64,000 nt of DNA from Epiperipatus broadwayi (Eukaryota; Onychophora; Udeonychophora; Euonychophora; Peripatidae): contig JAQFVV010012574.1 of the NCBI GenBank assembly GCA_028023455.1, positions 975,501-1,039,500 of the forward strand, read 5' to 3'. Within the stretch, counting starts at the first letter, position 1; every line of letters begins with the position of its first letter. Below the pieces are notes generated by a model that made no database searches, was not told the origin of the DNA, and saw only the letters and a program-made list of their open reading frames with translations. The translations under genes were made by a program, and so were the position numbers. Of the stretch, positions 1-10,649 are shown piece by piece.

Positions 1-262
1 ACCCTGACCATTAAATAATGAAGATTTGCTATCTTAATATAAACTGAGCATTGATTATATATATATGTGTGGGAGATGATAATCTGGACCAACTGATGAG
101 TGCTGGTTTAGCATGAAATACGTATATTGGTGATTATTAATCTTTTCTACATGTGTGTGGTCATATGTTTCGGTTGTATGAGATAGTATGGATAGTTGAA
201 GGGTGCTTGAAAATCTGCGTTCAAATCCTCTATACTTATATATATATACAACTATTTAAACC
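1..262 (+). mobile_element. HHR-A element (hammerhead-bearing short retroelement), cut by window edge
   Basis: Copy of the dispersed family I call HHR-A. Recognisable family sequence starts near position 30, passes through a complete hammerhead at 79-137, continues with the segment around ATGTGTGTGGTCAT and the GAGATAG..GGATAGTTGAAG block, then a box GTTCAAATCC at 219-228, and ends in a TA-rich tract near 230-250. The same order recurs at 19.4-20.1, 58.4 and 61.0-62.1 kb. The family encodes no protein. The GTTCAAATCC box resembles an RNA polymerase III B box; that is a motif resemblance only. Confidence 0.8.
79..137 (+). ncRNA. Type I hammerhead ribozyme, complete core (HHR-A)
   Basis: All conserved parts are visible. 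Helix I outer ATAATC (79-84) pairs with GATTAT (132-137); a TGG bulge (85-87) follows; helix I inner ACCAA (88-92) pairs with TTGGT (127-131). The core CTGATGA is at 93-99. Helix II is GTGCT (100-104) with AGCAT (110-114), closed by a G-U pair, loop GGTTT. GAAA is at 115-118. Helix III is only two pairs (A118-T125, T119-A124) around a four-base loop, or three pairs around CG. Predicted self-cleavage is after A126, giving the NUH triplet TTA/UAU-A context typical of the fold. Activity is inferred, not shown; very short helix III often requires dimeric folding. Confidence 0.85.
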
Positions 263-3200
263 TTTTAATTTTGAATGTGACTTGTCACACAAGTGATTGT
301 TTTCTATGATGCATTATTATAAAATTCAATAGTTATCTAATTACCATTAACTAATTTGATAAAATAAATGCTTAAAAGATTTTTTCTTAAATAAAAAAAG
401 ATATCAAGAATGGTTCTCATAATAAAATAATATAAAAATAATTGAAGTGTTGAATCTTTTCCTGTTTTTTTTCTAACATGTTTAATTTTCATTACTGCCA
501 GCTTGATAATAACAGACTTTTCATTTAAAATGAAACAAATAATATATATATAATTTATTTCAATGTATAAAATTGTGTACTATAAACTAATTATATCAAA
601 AACTATTTTTATTAATTTAGAAAGTGAGTGGTTTATTTATTTATTAAGTCATTGTTTGTTTGTTTTCTATTTTTGAATATTAATCTAATCTTGTACAATT
701 ATATATAATTTAATTTTGATGCGTTTATTATTAAAAAAAAAACCTCTTAACAATAAGAGTTTCACATATCTAATTAATTTTAAAATACATTTTTATAGAA
801 ATAAATTATCATATTTCATTGATATAAATATAGATCACTGGTGGTTGTAGTGGAGTGGGGACTCTTTTTAACGTGTCAAACGGAGTTGCTGATTTGCCAT
901 CAATATTAAATAGAGGGGGAAATATAAAAACTTAATCATTGCATAATTTTATTGAGACAAGTTTAAAAATTAATAATATTGTATTTTATTAACTAAAATC
1001 AATTCATAACTTGTTATAGACTTTGTCATATAAAAGTTAACATCAACTCTTTATCAATGAGATTTTTCTAGTTGTACAGTGCATGCTAAAAGTTTTAGAC
1101 AAGATTCACGTTTTATCATTTTTAGTAATACACGTGCCTTACTCATCAGTCATTCTATTTATTAAATTGTATTTTTAATAACAATATAATTTACAAGTGC
1201 AGTTTCATTAGTAATTCTTAATCAGGAGATAATCAGCCTTCAACATATACTGTTTAATCATATTACTAATACACCATTGTTATAGTGAGTATGCAGGAAA
1301 TTTTCAAACCCAAACACAAGATAGAGACTTTTAAAAAAATGGCTATTTTATCTTTGCATGTTAATGCAATTACATAGGCCAATTTAAAACATTTTGGAAT
1401 AAGTTCATGAAGATTATATCTTCATAACCTTACATCCATTACATTAATTTGTAGCTAAACCCAAAAAAATTTTCAAAGTGCCTTTTATAAAATTCATTTC
1501 AAAAAAATAAGGACTCACGAGGCTATGTAGAAAAGAAAGTATAATATAGCTGCCAGCTAGATTTTTTAAACAACCAAATGTTTCACTAATGACAGTCCAA
1601 ATTTTCATTATTTTTTCTTCTGCTTTTTTTTTTTTAAATTATACTTAATAATCAATCAATTTAAATTAATTCCAAGTCATTTCTTAAATCAGCAAACTTT
1701 TATTCCATATAAAACTATCAAATGATTGCATTTATTTATCTTATAAATTTTGCCATATGAAAATTCTTCAAATTGATTTTATCTGTTGATGGTATGATAG
1801 TATGTGAAAGACATTTTGGTGTTTCTGCAATTTACCTTAACTATGAAAATCTTTAAAAAATGTTGATTATTGACTGAATTACTGTAGAAAACTCTTGTAT
1901 CAATTCAATTTAGTCTTATTTCTTGTGAGATTGAAGGCTTGCAAGTAATTTGTTTATACCTAGAAATTATTTGATAGTGATGGAAATGACAAAAATTGAC
2001 TGAAAATTTGTAATCTGGTTTGAATGCTAGGATTACATTGAATATAATAATAACTGCTTTTTTAACATCCTACAGTTTAACATTTAATTCATTTAAATAT
2101 AAGCATAAATAATAAAAACAATTCAAAAATTCATTTGATATTCATTAAAGAATTATATTTTTTAATGATCTTCTCATTATATAAAAAAATTTAATTTTAT
2201 CTGAACATTCAATGAATCTTTGAAGAACTTTCCCATAACTTAACTACTGTACTATATTATATATAAGTAAACCAAACTGGCATTGGAATATAGAATTTAC
2301 CAATGCAATGATAAGCCAGAATTAAATGTCCAATATCTATTATAAATCGACAAATCCATATTATTAATAACAAAATTTTGAAAATAATTATTTCTCTTTC
2401 AATAAGTGCTTCTACTATAAATTGCATGAATTCTTTTCTGATACTATTCTTGATACAATAATAATTAATAATTGCTGAACCAGCTAATCTAGTCATATTA
2501 ATACTCTCTTCTAGATTGGGAAAAAATGTCTATTTTCTGCTAATGATTTTTAGCAATTTCCAAGATTCTATCTTTCACTGTGTTTCTAGCCAGAAGCATA
2601 TTTTTAATATTTTTTGCATGTTTTTTATCTGGTTTTTAATTTCTTTTAAGAGAACCAGTAAACATTTTACTCTAGCCCCTTTCTTATATTTCCCAACACT
2701 AAAAATTTCTTCATATTTGGAAATTATGTTTGAAGCAAAAAACTATATCTGAAAGACTTACAATAAATTCCATTAAGACTGTTATTTGAATATTTCTATT
2801 TTTAATTGTCTGAGCATTAAATTCTTTTTATTTATTTTTGCTTGTTTCAAGGACTAATTTATGGTTTATCTTATAATGCCATTTTATTAATAAACACTGC
2901 ATTTAACTATATTATTATGTTCAACTTTGAATTCTCTGTTACCTGGTTCTAATAATTTTTTTTTAATTTTCACTAATCATATTAAATATAACTACTACAA
3001 ATTTATTTTAAAATGAAATTCAATAAATCAACTTTTTATCACATGCCTAAATTGAATTATTCTTATAATTTACACAAACAGTAAAATTAAAACAATTTTT
3101 AAACAAAACAATAATTCACTTAGTACTGCTTGTTTCAGCTCATTGGCCATTGTGTGGTATTTAATGCATGATGAATGCATGTGTGTTTAGGGATAGATAG

Positions 3201-5629
3201 AATAGGAAAATACTAAACACGAATTATCTTCACTATGTAAACTCATGCAGAAAAATTATATTTGTTGACAAGTTTTTTTTCATATAAACATTTGAACAAA
3301 TAAAAAAATATGAATAATTTATAAACATATAGAATAATATTAAATGTAAATTATTTATGTGCCAGAAAAAAATTTGTACTTGCCTCCTTTGGCACTTATG
3401 TCATAGATTTATATTTTATGTAGTGTATCAATTATTTTTCTACAAATGAAATCAACATTTGAATTTTAAAAAAATTAATGAAATAATCAAATTTTAAATA
3501 TTAGTATGACTTAAGCTCATATTATCATAATCTATTTCCACATGATCATATTTTAAGCAAATATTTTTGTTATTACTAATATCAGGACAGCCTGAGAATT
3601 TCATTTGCCACATCTCACTGGCTTTGGTAAATCTTTTTAATACAACATAGGTTTTTTTCTATTAAATGGATTTTTTTACACTATAGATGAGAGGTGGAGC
3701 ATTTAATATTTTTAATGTATTAAAGAGGCTTTAGTTGGTGAAAAAAGTTTGAGAATAGAAGAGTCTTCCTTCCAGGGACCAATAGTCTTTTTCTGCTTAA
3801 GAATAATATACATGTGGCAAAAATTACATTTAACAAATAGAAATAATTATCCTAAATACGATTTAACTCTTTATGTATTCTGTATCTGTGCGTGCCTGTG
3901 ATTGAATTATAAATAACTGTAAAATCAGCTTATTATTAAAATCTCATATTACATATCTATTTTTTTTTTATGATGAGTTTGATCATATTTGTATTTATAT
4001 AAATAAAGGAACAATAATATATTTCATTTTTATATTTATAGTGACAGTTTATTGATAAAGTGAAAATAGAAATATTCCTGCATTATTAGATAAATGATGC
4101 ATTGCTTACATTATTGGAATATGTTAAAATATGAACTTTTTATATAAACTACATACTGAAATAAAATCTATATTAATTGCATGTATAAATAACAAGTATC
4201 AGTATTGTGTAATCATAAGTAATGGGATTAGTTATTGGTATTTGACATGATAAGATGTATCATTTGATTACTTGAGTGTATCATTAAAATTTAGCCACAA
4301 TTAACATGTACATTTTTATCATTTAATTACTTGAATGCTATTAATTATACAAAAATATAAAAATTAAAATGAAATTAGGTCCATTTCTAATTTAGGCCGC
4401 AGAATCACTTAATGTCAACAGACTAAAATGGGACCCACATACATCTCAATATTTTTGTAACATGTAATAGAGTTGGGAAATGCTTACAAACTAAAAAAGA
4501 TAAAGACAACTGTTAAGATAGAAAACAATATAAAGAGAAGAGTCAAGACATTGTCCATATAAAAATGCAATGACCTTAGTAAAAAATGTTAATATGAAAA
4601 TTAATTATATGTAAAATCAGTACACACAATTTAATACTCACTATTGCACTGTAAAAACATTGAAAGTGCATTAAGAAAAAAATTACTTAGCAGAATTTAA
4701 GCAAGTTCAAAGTAAAAATTTTCAATGATTAATTAATAGAGATAGTTCTGCTGTAAAATCAATTAACTTAGACATAGACTTTGTTATATATATATATAAA
4801 ATTGAACACATGGTGTAATGTACACTATACATATTTGAAATTTAAATTACAGCAGATTTTTTTAAAATTGAATGTAATAAATTATATATATATATATTGT
4901 AAATAAATCTTGCCTCATTTTAATTTATCATAAAAATTTTTGCCTTATTTTAATTTACGAGATAAAATTTATTGATAAATTCAGTATGCATCAGTACAAT
5001 GTATCTTTGTTTAAGACTTCAATTGAACATAAAATGAAAATTTGATATCCTAGAAAAGAGACTATAATGACATTTCAATAGCAATTTAACTACTAAACAT
5101 TTTTTCTACTACCATATTTTTATTAATTCAATCAACATCATCACCCAATTGCCTCTAGAAAAAGAAAATGGAAACCAAAATTAAACCACTTCTATCTTCT
5201 TCCATTCTTAAAAATATAATAAATATAGGCAATGATAATTACCTCCTTATTTAAGCATAACTCTACTTATCATTAAGAATTCCTCAGAATGTAGAATGTT
5301 GGAATATTTACTTTAATACACTTGCAAATAGCTAATTCATCAACCTAAATTTTTAATAGGATATTTAAAATGGCATTTATTTAATATGTAAAAGGTATTA
5401 AAAGGTAATGTTAACTTCTAGAACTGTCTTTTCATTAATTCAGTATGATGAAGTTTTCAAATGCCATTGGCTACACTTGCTATGTTTATACGAACTTAAG
5501 AAGTAGGTGAATGTGATACCATTCGACTCTATTTTTGGCTCTAAAGATAGTTAAATGTTGTCATATTAGAAGAGGGTGCCAAAATTTTAACATTACCTTT
5601 TAGTAGTATTACTTATTATATAAATGACA
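263..5629. other. AT-rich non-coding stretch
   Basis: No gene or recognisable transposon protein on either strand; the open frames near 2257-2752 are of chance length for this composition and overlap each other. Short TA tracts occur near 4783-4797 and 4885-4898, and a direct duplication of about 30 bp (CTTGCCTCATTTTAATTTA and a diverged second copy) lies at about 4908-4965. Confidence 0.6.
1297..1410 (+). repeat. Short dispersed repeat, partner at 33.65 kb
   Basis: The block starting TTTTCAAACCCAAACACAAG, then AGAC/GGAGGC, a run of A, ATGGC/GTGGCC, and ending near a GGCCAATTTAAAACATTTTG-like tail is shared with 33645-33765, where it interrupts a hAT fossil. A diverged tail of the same kind (AGGCTAATCCAAAGTGTCTT) occurs near 17953-17972. 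Family unknown; too short and diverged to class. Confidence 0.5.
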
Positions 5630-5639
5630 CGAATATTCT

Positions 5640-5905
5640 ATTACACACACATATATATATATATATATTTGAAATATAGACATAATTCATATACCTGGAG
5701 TTTAATTGTAATTATAGAGGATGAACACGACTCTCAAGTTCTCTTCATCTATCCACTCTATCTCATGCTACCGATATACATAACCACACACATGCGATCA
5801 TCTTTTTCACATGTGTGTGGTCATGGGTATCGGTAGCATGAGATAGAGTGGATAGTTGAAGGAAGTTTGAAAGTTTGTATTCAAATACCCTATAATTATA
5901 TATAA
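5640..5905. mobile_element. HHR-A 3' half as a head-to-head inverted pair
   Basis: Two copies of the HHR-A segment downstream of the ribozyme lie in opposite orientation. Arms 5749-5794 and 5810-5855 (46 nt each, about 43 matches) form a hairpin with a 15-nt loop that includes the CGATCATCTTTTTC spacer. Outward of the arms each side runs into the family 3' end (TTTGTATTCAAATACC on the right, its complement with GAGGATGAACACG on the left). No hammerhead core is present in this copy. Confidence 0.7.
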
Positions 5906-6650
5906 GTATTTCAAATTATCATTAATGATTTACAGCTTTTGAACTACTTCACATGTTAAAACATTGATCATTTAATGAGTTTAGAGTTAATGAAGAAAAA
6001 TCATTTTCTATCTTTTTTATCATTTTTTATTTTAAAATTGTATAACTATTTATTCTAATTAGCATTATGTTTTTAATGAATGAAGTGAAACAGTCCCCTA
6101 CATTTGAATAAGATTTTAATACAGGAATATTGAAATTTAATGAATAGCAATTATGGTGTCATTAATTTTAAACAGAAGGAGTAAAAAATAAAAAAGCTGA
6201 AAGGATGTAAAAAAAAAATGAATAAAAAAAATAGTGAAATCTGAATAAATCATTAAATATATTAAAATGTTAGCTTCTAATAAATAATGATAATTTTTTA
6301 AAAATATTTTTAATATTGTATGTGCATATTTTCTTCTTACATCTATATATCTTTTATATCATCATTCTTTTCTTTCTTTATATTAATATTTAGAATATCA
6401 TTATTTTAGAACTTTGTTTTAAATATCAAATCTCATTATTTTTCTATTGATGTCATAAAAAGCAGAAACAAAATATTAAAAAAATAAAAACAATTGTTAT
6501 TTAAACAAAATATTTAACATCCTGTGTAGAATTATAAACATATAAACATAATTGCTATATATAATAATTTAATGCTTTAATCATTTAAATGTTCATCATT
6601 GGCTAACATTTTTATGTATTCTCTATTACCTGTCAATAATTTGCTCAAGA
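5906..6650. other. AT-rich non-coding stretch
   Basis: Nothing recognised on either strand beyond A- and T-runs. Confidence 0.6.
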
Positions 6651-6660
6651 GGAATATTGT

Positions 6661-6764
6661 CAAGCATTGCTGGTCGAGAGGTCAGCACAGCTGCCTTACA
6701 AGCAGTTGTCCCGGGTTAGCGGGTTCGCTTCCCGGCCGATGCTATGACACATGGAATAAATCTT
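6661..6764 (+). repeat. tRNA-derived SINE with 10-bp target duplication
   Basis: A tRNA-like body at 6663-6743: acceptor AGCATTG pairs over seven positions with CGATGCT, an A-box-like TGGTCGAGAGG, anticodon stem GCTGC/GCAGT with loop CTTACAA (anticodon position TAC), an extended variable region TGTCCCGGGTTAGC and a B-box-like GGTTCGCTTCC. It is followed by ATGACACAT and an A-rich tail. Perfect direct repeats GGAATATTGT flank it at 6651-6660 and 6765-6774. A close copy is at 34741-34821 (minus) and a relative at 10539-10626, so this is a mobile repeat and not a working tRNA gene. Confidence 0.85.
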
Positions 6765-6774
6765 GGAATATTGT

Positions 6775-8295
6775 AAAAGATTGCAGTGTTTTTTTGTTTT
6801 AACTAAAACAATATTTTAGCCATTATCTTTTCCCACCTTAATTTAATTCATATGAAAAATATTATACACAATACAGATTAATTAAAAGTACAAAAATACA
6901 CTTTCAGCAAATGTAAATATGTCTTCTCTTGCAAATAATCAGTATCAAAATTTTTCATAGTAAATTAAAATGTGCATGGAGTAATCACAATACAGGTAAA
7001 TAAAAAAACTATGATATAACTATTGACAATGACTATTGATGCAAATGCAAATACTAGATACATCATAAAGTATATTTAAAATGGAGCAATTTAAAATTAT
7101 ATCTAACAATGTTCTAATACTAGTATGTCCTAAACATCAGCATTCTTTTCAAAGCAATAGGTTTCAGTTTTTTTTCACAAAAGAAGTATAAAAAGCTACT
7201 AAATTGACCAGACTTGGATAATAATTCAAGATATAGCTTCACCATTTAAGACTAACCTGAAATCAATATTCCTTTTTATATCTTAAAACAAGAATATAAA
7301 ATAATCAAAAAAACAATAATGGTATCTAAAAAATGGGCTTTTTATGAGGTTTCAAACAAATTCGTTTCCCAGATCCAATATTAAAACTAGCTGGATTTTA
7401 AATGTTACTGGAATCTTAAAATTAGATTTCAGAATAGTCTATGACCACTGCACTTATTTGTTTCATAAATGGAAATTAACAGTCACTAACTTATGCTATG
7501 TAAATGTTGACAAATATAAATAGAACCACATAATGTATTACTATCAAAATCTATAAATCCAGTGTCAAAATTGAAGGATTTAATAAATCTAACTCCTGGT
7601 TGAATCTCTACAAGTTCTTTTATAGAATTTTATTAATTAATCATTAAGCTATTTTAAAAAATCCATATAATAAATAAATAATATCTCAATTCTTTGCTCT
7701 TGTTTTAACTTACTGTTATTTACATCTCAAAAATCTTAGTAATAACTTTTAAATCATCAAAAAGAGTTTGTTAATTATACTTTATACATATGATTCATTT
7801 AATTAATAATAGGTTTGGATTTTTTTGACACATAATATTTTGCACATTAAATGTCAAGTCTTTTTTTTTCCTTTACATTCATTTTAACCAAATGAATTCA
7901 AAATAATGATGTCATGACAAATACGTAGACTTCTCTTGTACAAATTGTAAGATCTATTAAATGTGCTGAGATGCAATGATAGAGAAGCTGAGTAAAATAA
8001 TACTACAATGGCTTAGTACTTTCAAGGGCTTATTGTGTCCTCATATTCATAGCAGAATCAGAATGGAAAAAGGGTGGAATGTTTATATAGGCTGATGGCA
8101 TTAAATTGATGTAAATTAGAGTTCAAAGCATCCATTTTTTAGAGAAGGGGAAGCATGATCCTTTGTGTTTACAGCATAGGTATTCTTAGATATATATACC
8201 ATGCTTTCCTAATTTTCATTTTGCATCATTTCTTTCAATATATACTATAGCAGCAGATGTCAGTTTAAATATATATTCTGTTACTTTCTGGTGTT
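6775..8295. other. AT-rich non-coding stretch
   Basis: No gene, repeat family or RNA recognised. Confidence 0.6.
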
Positions 8296-8862
8296 TCAGG
8301 AAAATGGAGCTATATTCAGGTTGTCAGATACCCTTTTATATAAGTATTGGTGTCGTACAATGCATGTGGATAGAGATGCCTGGGTTTCTCTATAGTCTGT
8401 TGCTTTGAATCCAGTGTGGGGGCATTTAATTTTAAACATAGTGTTAGGGGTCAGTTCAGTTTCAAGTCTATTCTTGGAATTATTAATTTGTCTATTGGTT
8501 GAGAGTGGTCAGCCTAAATGTTGGGGAAAGAGTTTTGTTAAACATTTTTGTTAATTAAGAAATGTATGGCAAGAATAGCTAAGATCTATCATTAGGAGGG
8601 AAGTGTAGTTTAGTTTGCAGTAGAATTTTTTGTCTCTTCTTGTTAGATGGTTGTATTTAAATCCAATGGAGGTTAAGTTTTTTAAGTACAGTTTTATGTT
8701 TGCTTTGTGAGAGAAGTCATGTTTACGTAATAGGTGATTGTAGTATAGAAAAGAGGTTATACCAGTGAATTTATGAGAGTTGGTGGAAGTTGATTTGGGG
8801 TGTGTGAACCTATGAACTTCAAGAGGTTTGATGCACAATAGAGAACAATAATGATTTTATTA
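8296..8862 (-). pseudogene. Unrecognised broken reading frame
   Basis: On the minus strand one frame stays open from about 8862 down to a TGA at 8296-8298, about 185 codons with only two internal stops (one at 8551-8553, another about 17 codons later). At this base composition a stop is expected about every 11 codons, so this frame looks like former coding sequence. No ATG suits the start. The product is rich in His, Lys, Tyr, Leu and Thr, with segments such as HPKSTSTNSHKFTG and CPHTGFKATDYRETQ; I recognise no domain. A decayed transposon protein is the likeliest source, but an old retrocopy of a host gene is possible. Confidence 0.45.
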
Positions 8863-8869
8863 CTATTTT

Positions 8870-9520
8870 TTTAAAATATCTCTCAAAACAGATTTCCTTA
8901 AATTCTATGTTATTTACTTATAACTAATAATATAAAAATCTAGGACATGGAGAACAAAACTAAATTAAGAAAGATTACTAAGTATTTGCAAACCATTAAT
9001 GAAACAGTTTATATTGAAACAAAACATTTGTTAGAGGTGTTTTTGAATGAAATATTCATTTTTCTTGGAACTATAAAGTTTTCATATCTTTTTCAATGTC
9101 ATCCACTAACAAATTAATATCATGCTATACTTTGTATTGCTAAATCATTTGAATTATAGTTAATAGCATTAGCTTGCTTTGTTAGATGGTTTGAAACAAA
9201 AATAGTTAGACATACCATGTTTATCATGTGTTCAATTATTTACTGATCTGAAGATGATAATTTTAAGATGTAACAAGTACTAGACAAATGATATGCCCTC
9301 TTGCAACAAAGTATTTTTTTTAGAATCTGTTCTTTTTATTTTACAACAATCAATTGTAAGATTGACCAATCAGAAGACACTACACAGTGATATTTTATTT
9401 ATATAGTAGCATAAAAGAAGTACAAAATAGTTGATTGATGTGGGATGCACTGGAGTCAGAAATCCTCACTTACAAAGATCATAATAGTCAACAACTAATT
9501 CAGGATTGTGGATTTAAAAG
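8870..9520. other. AT-rich non-coding stretch
   Basis: No feature recognised. Confidence 0.55.
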
Positions 9521-9538
9521 CACAACATTTGGTATACT

Positions 9539-9929
9539 TTTGACCAGAGAGTCCAATCAGTGAATCAAAAGCTACTTGACCTAATTCACTCTCTCAAAAC
9601 CAGAGATACCAAACTAGCCCCACTCTCACTCCTCAGACACTTGGGCAATCCTCCAACTCCCATCCTCTCAGCCTCTGTCATGGGACTCAATCATTCAAAT
9701 GTTTGTGACCCATACAGTGCTTGCCAATGAAAACATGCATCTTGGACTGGCCTGGACTATACACTGTTTCCCCTTTCCACTTCTCATTCCCTTTTCACAT
9801 GTATCCTTCCCCTCTTACCATGTTGCTTCTGAAATTTCAATTTATCAAATAATCACTTCCTTGTAAACCTTTTTCTCACTATATTTGTATCTGTTTTTTT
9901 ATATGAATAAACTTTCATCACTGAGAAAA
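9539..9929 (+). pseudogene. Processed mRNA retrocopy, 5'-truncated, with polyA and target duplication
   Basis: A block of distinctly higher GC is flanked by perfect direct repeats AACATTTGGTATACT (9524-9538 and 9930-9944). It begins in an open frame of 63 codons, 9539-9730, starting FDQRVQSVNQKLLDLIHS and ending NHSNVCDPYSACQ before TGA. About 175 nt of pyrimidine-rich 3' UTR follows, then AATAAA at 9906-9911 and an A-run from 9926. This is the signature of a polyadenylated transcript copied by a LINE reverse transcriptase and 5'-truncated. The frame has no stop or frameshift, so the insertion may be fairly young. I do not recognise the parent protein; the fragment should be its C-terminus. 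Confidence 0.75.
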
Positions 9930-9944
9930 AACATTTGGTATACT

Positions 9945-10538
9945 ATAGTGACTCAATCTAAAAGCATATAACAAACTTAAACAGAGAAAATCATTTAATG
10001 TTTTGCTGTAATCAACTTTGTTTGTTTAATTATTTTGAAGAAAATATACACTTTTAATTTTGATTTGCGTTCAATGTAGTTAATAAGAAAGTATTTCTGT
10101 AGAGGTCATTTGTTATTGATATGTTCTACGGACATCAATGTTACATATTAACAATTAACTTTTACAGCCTATAAACATAACTTTGAATGTTTGGATACAA
10201 TTACTCACCCCCTTTAATAACATTAATGCTAACATACATATTTTGATGTCTGATTTTATGCTGCATTTATTATTAACCATTAGTTTCTTACAAAGCAACA
10301 TTTTGTTTTCAGGTCAGAGCAAGTGATCTCACAGACAAATGCAGTGGAAGCCACAAAAAGATAATCATTCTTATCATCCTTGAACATATTTTTATATATT
10401 TCTAAATCACTATTTTCAACTGTTTCTTCTTAGTGTAGCAAATACTGATTGCATTTCAACATGAAGTTGGGTAAAAATTGAATGCTCTGTATGTATATAA
10501 AGAAAGATAAATAAATAGACGTAAAAATTTTTTCGTCA
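9945..10538. other. Non-coding stretch
   Basis: No confident feature. An acceptor-like pyrimidine tract with CAG at 10302-10312 precedes a short open frame; treated as unsupported. Confidence 0.5.
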
Positions 10539-10646
10539 AGCGTTGTTAGCTGAGATGTTATCGCAGCCACCTTGCAAGCAACTAGTTGGTTGTAGACGGT
10601 TGTGGGTTCGCGTCCCGGCCGATGCTATGACATATAAAAAAAAAAG
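10539..10646 (+). repeat. tRNA-derived SINE, diverged member
   Basis: The tRNA-like body at 10539-10626 opens with AGCGTTG and closes with CGATGCT (acceptor-like pairing with one G-T), carries TTAGCTGAGATG at the A-box position, CTTGCAA as anticodon loop, a long variable region, and GGGTTCGCGTCCCGG with a good B box. It shares the ATGACATA-A(n) tail with the copies at 6661 and 34741. The 3' A-run extends to about 10645. I could not find clean flanking duplications. Confidence 0.75.
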
Positions 10647-10649
10647 ATA

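Noticed and set aside
2257-2752. 79-codon minus and 78-codon plus frames
   Set aside because: Composition is that of AT-rich random sequence (Ile, Phe, Tyr, Leu); no motif.
6663-6743. Functional tRNA-Val gene
   Set aside because: The long variable region, the flanking target duplication, the A-rich tail and two dispersed relatives mark it as a SINE.
10302-10405. Acceptor-like TTTTGTTTTCAG followed by a 30-codon frame (VRASDLTDKCSGSHKK…)
   Set aside because: No donor partner, no neighbouring exon and no family match; short frames after pyrimidine tracts are common here.
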